Shown piece by piece: positions 8,681 through 13,991 of a stretch of DNA of 13,991 nt. Made by a program: the position numbers and the translations under genes. The DNA is taken from positions 1 through 13,991 of the forward strand of contig JAJDFU010000519.1 in assembly GCA_020528935.1 (NCBI GenBank), in the 5' to 3' direction. The first letter of the stretch is position 1, and the number at the start of each line of letters is the position of its first letter. The DNA comes from Saprospiraceae bacterium. Its GTDB lineage: Bacteria > Bacteroidota > Bacteroidia > Chitinophagales > Saprospiraceae. The notes beneath the pieces were generated by a model. That model was not told the origin of the DNA and ran no database searches. It worked only from the letters and a program-made list of their open reading frames with translations.

Positions 8681-9898
8681 ATGTGGATCCCTTTTGAACT
8701 CGACCGGTTTATCGGCCAGCAGGTCACCTGCCGGCCAACGTCCCTCTTCCAGGGGGAAATGGATGACCATGCGCTTCTGTTGGCGGAGCGCATCCGGGGG
8801 CGTCGGGTGCTGGTCACGGGCGGGGCCGGCACCATCGGCCGGGCCTTTATCCGGGCGTTGCTGCGCTTTCGGCCGGCAGCCTTGGTAGTGGTGGATCGCA
8901 GCGAGAACGGACTGGCGGAACTGGTCCGGGACCTGCGCTCTACGGCCGGGCAATACATACCACCATTGTTCTGCCTGCTCCCACTGGATGTGGGCGGGCC
9001 GGTCTTTCCCAAGCTGCTGGCCCGGTCGGCCCCGTTTGGCATCGTGGCCCACTTTGCGGCTTACAAGCACGTGCGCAGTGCGAAGGACGCATTTTCCACG
9101 GAGGCTCTGCTGCGCAACAACGTCCTGGCTACGCACCGCCTGCTGGAGGGGCTGCTGGACCGGCCACCGCAGCATTTTTTTGCCGTAAGCACCGACAAGG
9201 CCGCCCAGCCTGCAAATGCGATGGGGGCCAGCAAGAGACTCATGGAGGATCTCTTGCTGGCCTATGCCGGTAAGCTGAACGTGTGCAGTGCCCGCTTTGC
9301 CAATGTAGCTTTCAGCCAGGGCTCCCTGCCCGATGCCTTCCTGCAGCGCCTGGCCCTTCGGCAACCCCTGTCGGCTCCACGGGACGTGCGGCGGTATTTT
9401 CTCTCGCCCCGCGAGGCCGGGCAGCTCTGCCTGCTGAGCTGCCTGCTGGCTGCGCCGGGCGAGCGCTTTTTCCCGAAGTTGGAGCGGAAGAGCCTCCTTT
9501 CCTTTGCCACCCTGGCCGAGCGCCTGCTGGCGCACCTGGGCCTGGAGGCCCGCCCCTGTGCTACCGAGGAGGAGGCCCGGCAGCTCGCCGCCCGCTGGCA
9601 GCCCGGCCAAAAAACCTATCCCGTGTATTTCTTCGATTCGGATACCGAGGGCGAAAAGGCGGAGGAGGTGTTCCGGGGGCCGGCGGAGAAAGTGGAATGG
9701 GAGCGCTTTGCCCACATTGGGGTGCTGCCCCCTCCAGGTGAGCCCGATTATGCGGGCATGCAGGGCTGTATTCAGCGGTTGGAGGCCTTGCTGGACCGGC
9801 CAAACCCTCGCAAGGAAGAGTTGCTGGAGGCCCTGCAGGAGCGCGTTCCTGCCTTCACTCATCGCGTGCGGGGCAGGCAGCTGGACGAGCGGATGTGA
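8681..9898 (+). CDS. CapD-type UDP-GlcNAc 4,6-dehydratase (polysaccharide biosynthesis SDR)
   Basis: A 405-residue protein starting two bases after the previous stop. It is an extended short-chain dehydrogenase with the NAD(P)-binding loop TGGAGTIG at 46-53, VDRSENGL at 71-78, HFAAYKHVRSAKD at 124-136, NNVLATHRLL at 146-155 and the catalytic segment STDKA at 170-174 followed by NAMGASK at 179-185. Met181 stands where classical SDRs have the catalytic Tyr, as in PglF-type 4,6-dehydratases. FELDRFIGQQVTCRP at the N-terminus and the roughly 100-residue C-terminal extension belong to a soluble subgroup without the membrane domain of long CapD proteins. Expected reaction: UDP-GlcNAc to a UDP-4-keto-6-deoxy-HexNAc. 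No reductase or aminotransferase that would complete the sugar is present in the window. It is the last gene of the packed run. Confidence 0.87.
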   Translation: MWIPFELDRFIGQQVTCRPTSLFQGEMDDHALLLAERIRGRRVLVTGGAGTIGRAFIRALLRFRPAALVVVDRSENGLAELVRDLRSTAGQYIPPLFCLLPLDVGGPVFPKLLARSAPFGIVAHFAAYKHVRSAKDAFSTEALLRNNVLATHRLLEGLLDRPPQHFFAVSTDKAAQPANAMGASKRLMEDLLLAYAGKLNVCSARFANVAFSQGSLPDAFLQRLALRQPLSAPRDVRRYFLSPREAGQLCLLSCLLAAPGERFFPKLERKSLLSFATLAERLLAHLGLEARPCATEEEARQLAARWQPGQKTYPVYFFDSDTEGEKAEEVFRGPAEKVEWERFAHIGVLPPPGEPDYAGMQGCIQRLEALLDRPNPRKEELLEALQERVPAFTHRVRGRQLDERM

Positions 9899-10032
9899 AG
9901 GGAGTCTTTAAAGATCCCGTTTGCAGGAAGTTGCAAGCTAAGCTCAAGCCATTGAAATGTTCACTTTTGATGGATTCCTCACCAACTTTGGAGGTTTTGG
10001 GTAACCTTCTTCATAGCACTCCACTCGTTGTT

Positions 10033-10062
10033 GTTCTTTTTTGTCTTGACACAAAAAAGAAC
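10033..10062. repeat. Perfect 12-bp inverted repeat (hairpin) in A/T tracts
   Basis: GTTCTTTTTTGT at 10033-10044 and its exact reverse complement ACAAAAAAGAAC at 10051-10062 enclose a six-base loop, CTTGAC. The loop bases can instead pair with GTCAAG at 10071-10076, so two alternative folds are possible. The stem is T/A-rich rather than GC-rich, so it is not a classical intrinsic terminator. It abuts the larger inverted repeat to its right and may be the left part of the same element. Confidence 0.8.
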
Positions 10063-10067
10063 CAAAA

Positions 10068-10242
10068 AAAGTCAAGGCTGTGAAGCCTGTTGGACAGCTC
10101 TAAGGCTTGGCCAGGCTACGCGGCCCAAACTCGCCCTGACCAAGCAAAGCTTGTCAGGACTCAGACATGGGCCGCTGGCACAAGTCCGCCCACCTGCCCT
10201 TCGCCAAGAGCTGTTGCCCAACACCCTTCAAGGCCGGACTTT
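10068..10242. repeat. Nested inverted repeat of about 175 bp, likely a dispersed structured element
   Basis: Six arm pairs share a centre near 10147-10156: AAAGTC 10068/GACTTT 10237; TGAAG 10081/CTTCA 10226; TGTTGG 10088/CCAACA 10218; ACAGCTCT 10094/AGAGCTGT 10207; GCGGCCCA 10120/TGGGCCGC 10168; CCTGAC-CAAGC 10135/GCTTGTCAGG 10149, the last with one bulged C. The ordered nesting is seen directly and would allow a long cruciform or RNA hairpin. Similar A-tract-led repeats seem familiar to me from Bacteroidota intergenic regions, but I cannot verify copy number here. It could be a MITE or REP-like element, or a structured 3' end of the glycan operon transcript. Confidence 0.65.
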
Positions 10243-10511
10243 AGGCAAGCAGAAAACGACGGCGCATAATCCTCAATGAAGCATCGGCCTCGCAATCGGT
10301 CGGCACAGCATGCATATCGTAGCACAAGCTTCCTGGAGTGGAAAGGGCTAATGGTTGACCTCTCCTCAGAGAAGGGCAGCGAGCACCCACTCTTGGTAAT
10401 TTTTTATAATCCGTTTTTGGGAATAGCGGATAGGGAGGGAAAGAGCGGATGTGAAAAATCGTTTATCTTAGGGTGCCCCCACCTTTTAAAGCGTCTCAAA
10501 AACAGATTGCG

Positions 10512-11741
10512 ATGAAAACCCTGTTCCGCTATTTGCCGGTCCTGTTCCTGGTGGCCGTACTTCCCTTTGGTCTGCTTTCCTGCGAAGATGAATCCACCCA
10601 GCTCTGCCCGGGTGTGGAGTTCGATATTGACGTCTTCGTGGAGGAAGTGAGCAAACGCATGAACGACCCGGCCAACCCGGTATCGGGCTACCAGTTTATC
10701 GTCAACCGCAACGGCAACCTGTACCACGATGAGGCCGGGGGCGTATCCGTACACGCCAACGATCCCAACGGCCCCATCGCCATGACGGTGGATACGCGTA
10801 TGAATGTAGCCTCGGTGAGCAAGTTCATCGGCACGATCGCCCTTATGCAGGTCCTGGAAGAGGAAGGCATCAGCCTGCAGGACAACGTCATCGACCACTT
10901 GCCGCCCAGCTTTCAGGCAGCCGCCCATCCCGATTTCAGCGACATTGGCAATCAGGCCTACCTCACCTTCGAGAAACTGCTGACCATGGAGACGGCCATT
11001 GCTTTTCCGGGCTCCACGCCGCCCTCAGGCGATATGCAGACGGAAGCCCAGATGCTGCAGGCCTTGTCGAACCGGCCGGATGTGAACCGGGAGGGCACCT
11101 ATCAGAACGGCAACTTCACCCTCATCCGCGTACTGATCGGCGAGCTGGTATACGACCTGGTGGATACGACCGCCGACTACAGCACGGCCTGCACGGACAA
11201 ATACTTCGAATACATCAAGGAGAACATCTTTGACCCCCTGGGCATCTACCCGCCCATGAGCGCGCAGAGCGTGGACCTCTACTACGACGTGACCGTTTAT
11301 ACCCTTGGCTATCGCTTTCCCTTTGACGAGAACTGGATGCATCCCGTCGACGGCAGCCTGGGCTGGGCCCACTACAGCAACCCCTACCGCAACGGCGGCT
11401 CGGGCGGCCTTATCCTGTCGAGTATGGACATTGCCAAGGTGGCGGCCTTTTTCCGGCACGACCCCAACGAGACCATCATTTCCGAGACCCAGCGCAACCG
11501 CATTCTGGAGCTGGAGCTGGGGCTGACCGAGTCCATTTCCAATACGGCAGGCACGCAGCGCTTCCAGTCGAAGGGCGGCACGCGCGGCCCGGAGAACGAA
11601 CCGGGGCGGCGTGCGCTGTACTCCAACCTCATGTTCTTCCCCAACGGCATCGAGGCGGTGCTGATGACGAATTGCCGCCTGTCCACCCTGCGCACCATTT
11701 TGCGCGATAGCTATGAGGCGGCTTTCGTGAATCCGTGCTGA
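10512..11741 (+). CDS. Serine hydrolase/beta-lactamase-family lipoprotein (class C fold)
   Basis: A 409-residue protein from ATG 10512 (MKTLFRYL). The N-terminus is a lipoprotein signal peptide: charged start, hydrophobic core, and lipobox LLSC with the lipidated Cys at residue 24, so the protein should be anchored in the periplasm or at the surface. The PF00144 catalytic signature is present: SVSK at 101-104 (nucleophile Ser and Lys), YQN at 197-199 (the Y-x-N motif) and KGG at 354-356 in the place of the KTG/HxG motif, with GGSGGL at 295-300 before the usual DIAKVAAF helix. The family includes D-Ala-D-Ala carboxypeptidases, esterases and class C beta-lactamases. In this setting a role in glycan deacylation or in the wall is possible but unproved. 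It has its own 5' region of about 600 bp and no obvious ribosome binding site, so it is probably transcribed apart from the upstream operon. Confidence 0.88.
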   Translation: MKTLFRYLPVLFLVAVLPFGLLSCEDESTQLCPGVEFDIDVFVEEVSKRMNDPANPVSGYQFIVNRNGNLYHDEAGGVSVHANDPNGPIAMTVDTRMNVASVSKFIGTIALMQVLEEEGISLQDNVIDHLPPSFQAAAHPDFSDIGNQAYLTFEKLLTMETAIAFPGSTPPSGDMQTEAQMLQALSNRPDVNREGTYQNGNFTLIRVLIGELVYDLVDTTADYSTACTDKYFEYIKENIFDPLGIYPPMSAQSVDLYYDVTVYTLGYRFPFDENWMHPVDGSLGWAHYSNPYRNGGSGGLILSSMDIAKVAAFFRHDPNETIISETQRNRILELELGLTESISNTAGTQRFQSKGGTRGPENEPGRRALYSNLMFFPNGIEAVLMTNCRLSTLRTILRDSYEAAFVNPC

Positions 11742-11818
11742 TCGGTTTTTCCGCGGAAAGCGGTAAGGCGTCGGGGGTTGTTTAGGGGCCTCGCCCTTGA
11801 TCAAATAGCTGGCCAATT

Positions 11819-12526
11819 ATGGTTTACCCATGCGTCAAGCGCCTGTTTGACCTGTTAGCTGCCGGGGCCTTGTTGTTGCTCCTGCTCCCTCTTCTGCTGC
11901 CGCTCATGCTGCTGCTGCGGCTGACCGCCGAGGGGGAGGTGTTTTACTTCCAGCGGCGCATCGGCAGAAACGGAGCGCCTTTCTACATCTGGAAGTTCGC
12001 CACCATGCTAAAGGACAGCCCGAACATGGGCGCGGGCACCATCACGCTGCGGAACGATCCGCGGGTGACGCCGGTGGGGCGCTTCCTGCGCAAGACCAAG
12101 ATCAATGAGCTGCCCCAGCTGGTGAATGTGTTGCGCGGGGATATGAGCTTCGTCGGACCACGGCCACTGGTGGAGCGGGCCTTCCGGGCCTACCCGCCGG
12201 AGGTGCAGGCGCGGATCAGTAAGGTGCGGCCCGGGATCACGGGGGTGGGAGCCATTGTGTTCCGGGACGAGGAAAAGTGGATCTCCCGGTCGGATAGGGC
12301 GCCGAGTGCCTTTTACGACAAACACATTGCACCCTACAAAGGCGAGCTTGAAATGTGGTACCTGGAGCGGCGCAGTTTCCGCCTAGACCTCTTGCTATTT
12401 ATGATCACGATTTGGGTGGTCTTTCACCCTCGCTCGGAGGCGGTATTCCGGGTGTTTTCATCATTACCCCAAAGGCCGGATTTTTTAACCGCGAAGGCCA
12501 CTAAGGATCACGAAGAAACGCTATGA
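11819..12526 (+). CDS. Sugar phosphate transferase (monotopic phosphoglycosyl transferase)
   Basis: A 235-residue bacterial sugar transferase (PF02397). The N-terminal hydrophobic segment (residues 10-35) is the re-entrant membrane helix. The core shows FQRRIG at 44-49, KFATM at 59-63, LRKTKINELPQL at 90-101, GDMSFVGPRP at 107-116, KVRPGITG at 135-142 and LEMWYLERRS near 177-186. These enzymes move a sugar-1-phosphate from a UDP-sugar to undecaprenyl phosphate and so start repeat-unit assembly. The catalytic Asp-Glu dyad of the family reads Asn96-Glu97, and KFRSM reads KFATM. The last dozen residues (TAKATKDHEETL) are encoded by the 10-bp repeats that precede the next gene, so the original C-terminus was probably replaced. 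The stop overlaps the next ATG (ATGA). Confidence 0.88.
   Translation: MVYPCVKRLFDLLAAGALLLLLLPLLLPLMLLLRLTAEGEVFYFQRRIGRNGAPFYIWKFATMLKDSPNMGAGTITLRNDPRVTPVGRFLRKTKINELPQLVNVLRGDMSFVGPRPLVERAFRAYPPEVQARISKVRPGITGVGAIVFRDEEKWISRSDRAPSAFYDKHIAPYKGELEMWYLERRSFRLDLLLFMITIWVVFHPRSEAVFRVFSSLPQRPDFLTAKATKDHEETL
12492..12520 (+). repeat. Three degenerate 10-bp direct repeats leading the GxxExxY gene
   Basis: The units CGAAGGCCA, CTAAGGATCA and CGAAGAAACG follow each other with a 10-bp period, with CxAAGG as shared core. A-rich repeats of this style commonly precede GxxExxY genes in my memory of Bacteroidota genomes; this is not checked. Here they are translated as the tail of the sugar transferase. 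Confidence 0.6.
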
Positions 12527-12765
12527 GCAGATATCTTGAAGCGATCGGGAAAAACATTTTGGATGCATCTTTTAAAGTGCATTCAAACCTGGGTCCCGGT
12601 CTATTGGAGTCCGCCTACCAGTTTTGCCTAGCTTACGAACTCAATAAAATGAACATTTCAGTGGAGGTGGAAAAGGCACTTCCACTAGAAGCCATCTCAA
12701 TAATATCCTTTGGCCTGCAAACGGATCTTTTGGCACCAGATTTCGTTACAAAAAGCGTCACGTAG
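12523..12765 (+). pseudogene. GxxExxY protein, truncated or degraded
   Basis: The 80-residue frame begins like the GxxExxY family (PF13366/TIGR04256, PD-(D/E)XK-like, function unclear): an IGKNILDASFKVHSNLG segment, then GLLESAY at residues 26-32, the naming motif, then CLAYELNKMNISVEVEKALPL. The usual continuation (a Tyr/Gly segment, then GxRxDLLV and a VELK catalytic stretch) is damaged: EAISIISF replaces the segment after ALPL, GLQTDLLAPDFV survives, and TKSVT then a TAG cut it at two-thirds of the usual length (about 125 residues). A 15-nt copy of the IS end lies exactly in the divergent part. The VELK residues are missing, so nuclease-type activity is unlikely. Base composition is poorer in GC than the upstream genes. 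I consider it a pseudogene, though a short protein may still be made. Confidence 0.7.
12686..12700 (+). repeat. 15-nt solo copy of the IS630 terminal repeat inside the GxxExxY gene
   Basis: TAGAAGCCATCTCAA is identical to 13965-13979 in the right terminal repeat of the IS element downstream and complementary to the left one. It starts with TA and is followed directly by TA (12701-12702), the dinucleotide target of IS630 elements. It may be a footprint of an earlier insertion or a remnant of a deleted copy. Confidence 0.6.
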
Positions 12766-12833
12766 CTGGGGCTATGCTCCGTTTTTGCGCCTCATCTGGT
12801 ACCAAAATCTCTCATTTTCGCCATCAAAAACAT

Positions 12834-12859
12834 TTTTGAGATGGCTTCTAAGTACAAAC
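12834..12859 (+). repeat. Left terminal inverted repeat of the IS630 element
   Basis: This 26-bp sequence starts TTTTGAGATGGC and ends GTACAAAC. It is the exact reverse complement of 13956-13981. Just outside it, GCCATC at 12820-12825 pairs with GATGGC at 12840-12845 through A and T tracts, so the outer end can fold into an imperfect hairpin. Confidence 0.88.
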
Positions 12860-12889
12860 CCATAAAAAATGTAGGGTTTTAAAAAGTTG

Positions 12890-12904
12890 ATACCTTGAAG
12901 GTAT
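12890..12904 (+). promoter_or_regulatory. Palindrome over the transposase ribosome binding site and start
   Basis: ATACCTT at 12890-12896 and AAGGTAT at 12898-12904 flank a single G. The palindrome covers the GAAGG ribosome binding site and the first two bases of the ATG at 12903. It could bind a protein or hide the start in the mRNA; this is inference. Confidence 0.4.
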
Positions 12905-13421
12905 GAAACCCATTTTACTTCAACTGAGTGAAGAAGAGTTGAGCTCTTTAGCCAAGGTATATCGGCAAACCAAAGAAGCCCGGATCCGGACACGTGCCCA
13001 GATCATACTTCTCAATGCTGAGCAGGGCCTGGTCTCAAGTGCTATTGCTCGAATTGTACGAATGGAGGAGGTAAGCGTTCAGCGTATTTTGCATAGATAT
13101 GAGGCCAAAGGCATTGAAGGTCTGAAGGATGAACCTCGCCCTGGACGTCCACGCAAAATGACCGAAGACTACCTTGGAAAACTGCTGGGTACAGTAAGAC
13201 GTAGACCTCGATCCCTTGGACTGGACTTTTCGATCTGGACACTCGACTACTTGCGGGACTATATGGCCAAACAGACAGGTATAGTACTGGCCCGTGAGAC
13301 GATTCGACGGCACTTGAAGGCCAACGGGATCACCTTCAGTCGTCCTCAGCATACAATCAGTAGTCCTGATCCTGACTACGAAGTCAAAAAAAAGCGATCG
13401 AAAAGGCCAGGGAAGAAGTAG
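12903..13421 (+). CDS. IS630 transposase, first frame (DNA-binding part)
   Basis: The 172-residue frame starts at ATG 12903 behind GAAGG. A helix-turn-helix lies near residues 42-66 (SSAIARIVRMEEVSVQRILHR), followed by the GRPRK linker at 81-85 common in this family, and a second winged-helix-like segment around 105-145 (SIWTLDYLRDY to ETIRRHLKANGI). It binds the terminal repeats. The frame closes at TAG 13419-13421 soon after an A8 run; a -1 shift there at residue 164 leads into the catalytic frame and would give a 348-residue full transposase, the usual size for IS630. Without the shift, a DNA-binding protein is made that might act as an inhibitor of transposition. Confidence 0.88.
   Translation: MKPILLQLSEEELSSLAKVYRQTKEARIRTRAQIILLNAEQGLVSSAIARIVRMEEVSVQRILHRYEAKGIEGLKDEPRPGRPRKMTEDYLGKLLGTVRRRPRSLGLDFSIWTLDYLRDYMAKQTGIVLARETIRRHLKANGITFSRPQHTISSPDPDYEVKKKRSKRPGKK
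13388..13394 (+). promoter_or_regulatory. -1 programmed frameshift (slippery) site, A_AAA_AAG
   Basis: Inside the A8 tract at 13386-13393 the heptamer A_AAA_AAG is in register with the first transposase frame, the same heptamer as in E. coli dnaX. A -1 slip places GCG (13394) as the next codon and opens the DDE frame with no stop between. RNA polymerase slippage on A8 could give the same product. I did not find a clear stimulatory stem-loop or upstream Shine-Dalgarno. Confidence 0.75.
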
Positions 13422-13948
13422 GAATCCAGGATTTGTTCTTTTATGCTGACGAGTTTAACGTGAGTTGGCAGCCGACCTTGCGGTGTATGTGGAGTCCCAA
13501 AGGGCAACAGATCATGATCCGCACTCCCGGGAAACCAGCGAAACACTATGGGATTGGTGCTGTGAACTATCATACGGGAGAGAACCTGGTTATTTTTCGC
13601 AAACACAAAAAGCGTATACAAATAGCTGAGTTTCTCCGAATGCTGTTGGCGAAAAACCCTGGAAAACGGATTACTGTGGCCTGGGACAATGTTTACACCC
13701 ATAAAGATGGGGAAGTCGAACAAGTGGAGCTTGAATTTCCAAACCGACTCAAACTTCTTTATCTACCGACTTACAGTCCATGGTTAAATCCCATTGAAAT
13801 GTTGTGGAGACATTATCGACGGGAAGTAACTCATTGTGAATTATTTCACACCCCACAAAAACTAATTGAAGCATCAGAACGCTTCTTCGAATCGTATAAC
13901 ACGAAACCAGCAAAAACCCTTTCAATTATCGGGGCTTATACTGCATAA
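13394..13948 (+). CDS. IS630 transposase, second frame (DDE catalytic domain), read by -1 frameshift
   Basis: The -1 frame continues from GCG 13394 (AIEKAREEVGIQDL) to TAA 13946-13948. It carries the three acidic catalytic residues of the DDE_3 domain: Asp in FFYADEF, Asp in VAWDNVYTH and Glu in LNPIEMLWRHYRREV, at 183, 262 and 299 of the fused 348-residue protein, with 36 residues between the second and third. A TTG at 13433 could be called a start, but no ribosome binding site supports it, and the residues before it continue the fold, so the fused product is the likely active enzyme. The domain cuts and joins DNA at the IS ends. Confidence 0.85.
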   Translation, partial: AIEKAREEVGIQDLFFYADEFNVSWQPTLRCMWSPKGQQIMIRTPGKPAKHYGIGAVNYHTGENLVIFRKHKKRIQIAEFLRMLLAKNPGKRITVAWDNVYTHKDGEVEQVELEFPNRLKLLYLPTYSPWLNPIEMLWRHYRREVTHCELFHTPQKLIEASERFFESYNTKPAKTLSIIGAYTA

Positions 13949-13955
13949 TTTTGAA

Positions 13956-13981
13956 GTTTGTACTTAGAAGCCATCTCAAAA
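13956..13981 (-). repeat. Right terminal inverted repeat of the IS630 element
   Basis: This 26-bp sequence starts GTTTGTACTTAG and ends ATCTCAAAA, eight bases after the transposase stop. It is the perfect reverse complement of the left end. Ten bases of flank remain before the window ends. Confidence 0.88.
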
Positions 13982-13991
13982 GCAATGAAGG

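Larger units (their letters stand above)
9899..10511. other. Gene-poor intergenic region with structured repeats
   Basis: I find no convincing gene in these 613 bp. Short open frames exist (9895-10083, 10028-10279, 10276-10515), but they lack family features, overlap inverted repeats and read as low-complexity Lys/Gln/Arg text. The region holds a hairpin in A/T tracts (10033-10062), a nested inverted repeat (10068-10242), and an A/T-rich stretch with TATAAT at 10405-10410 and two AGCGGAT copies (10425 and 10444) ahead of the serine hydrolase gene. I cannot define a promoter: no -35 element at proper spacing and no clear Bacteroidota -33/-7 pair is visible. Confidence 0.7.
12834..13981 (+). 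mobile_element. IS630-family insertion sequence
   Basis: About 1.15 kb, bounded by perfect 26-bp inverted repeats and encoding a two-frame DDE transposase, which fits IS630-family size and layout. The ends are set only by the limits of the perfect repeat; a TA target duplication is not seen at either side (left flank AACAT, right flank GCAAT), so the true ends may differ by a few bases or the flanks may have been rearranged. Both frames are free of internal stops apart from the expected frameshift, so the element may be active. Confidence 0.88.

Noticed and set aside
8582..9862. Minus-strand open frame of 426 codons opposite the dehydratase gene
   Set aside because: It is longer than the real gene but has no family motif, a Gln/Gly/Arg-biased composition and no ribosome binding site; the + strand SDR motifs are clear.
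10393..10410. TTGGTA and TATAAT as a sigma-70-type promoter ahead of the serine hydrolase
   Set aside because: The two boxes are only 6 bp apart, and no Bacteroidota-type TTTG/TAnnTTTG pair is at proper spacing.
9895..10515. Three short + strand open frames in the intergenic region (9895-10083, 10028-10279, 10276-10515)
   Set aside because: They run through inverted repeats and A-tracts, overlap each other, and have no recognisable domain or good ribosome binding site.
11748..11759. 12-bp palindrome TTTCCGCGGAAA after the serine hydrolase gene, considered as terminator
   Set aside because: It has no loop and no T-run following; a short palindrome alone is weak evidence.
12492..12520. 10-bp-period repeats considered as a CRISPR-like or iteron array
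   Set aside because: Only three short degenerate units with no spacers and no replication or cas gene nearby.
12772..12993. Minus-strand open frame of 73 codons across the left IS end
   Set aside because: It spans the terminal repeat and the start of the transposase and has no family resemblance.

Overview
The window looks like one end of an exopolysaccharide/capsule (or O-antigen-type) biosynthesis locus from a GC-rich member of the Bacteroidota. That assignment is an inference from product style: a lipobox serine hydrolase, a monotopic sugar transferase with the sequence style I associate with Bacteroidota, a GxxExxY gene with its A-rich leader, and an A-tract intergenic repeat. All convincing genes are on the + strand.

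Positions 1-9898 form one tightly packed operon-like run: the C-terminal part of a GT2 glycosyltransferase, two GT4 glycosyltransferases, a polytopic O-antigen polymerase/ligase-type protein, a third GT4 enzyme, a PaaK/CapK-type adenylate-forming enzyme, a WecB-type UDP-GlcNAc 2-epimerase, a WbuB-like GT4 enzyme and a CapD-type UDP-sugar 4,6-dehydratase. Neighbours overlap by 4-41 bp or are 2-31 bp apart, which suggests translational coupling. Together they would make modified UDP-HexNAc donors (epimerase, dehydratase), assemble an oligosaccharide (five transferases) and polymerise or ligate it. No flippase (Wzx), chain-length regulator (Wzc) or export porin is visible, so the locus must continue upstream or elsewhere.

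Positions 9899-10511 hold no convincing gene. They contain a 12-bp-arm hairpin in A/T tracts and a nested inverted repeat of about 175 bp, which together look like a structured dispersed element. A lipoprotein of the beta-lactamase/serine hydrolase family (10512-11741) and a phosphoglycosyl transferase that could start glycan assembly (11819-12526) follow.

The right edge is mobile. The transferase gene runs into three 10-bp repeats that lead a damaged GxxExxY gene. A 15-nt copy of an IS end lies inside that gene. Downstream is an apparently intact IS630-family element (about 12834-13981) with perfect 26-bp terminal inverted repeats and a two-frame transposase joined by a dnaX-type A_AAA_AAG -1 slippery site. 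Base composition falls visibly from the GxxExxY gene onward.

I do not see a clearly new system. The items most worth checking are the nested inverted repeat, the Asn-Glu replacement of the Asp-Glu catalytic dyad in the phosphoglycosyl transferase, the adenylate-forming enzyme embedded in the glycan operon, and the third IS end in the GxxExxY gene.
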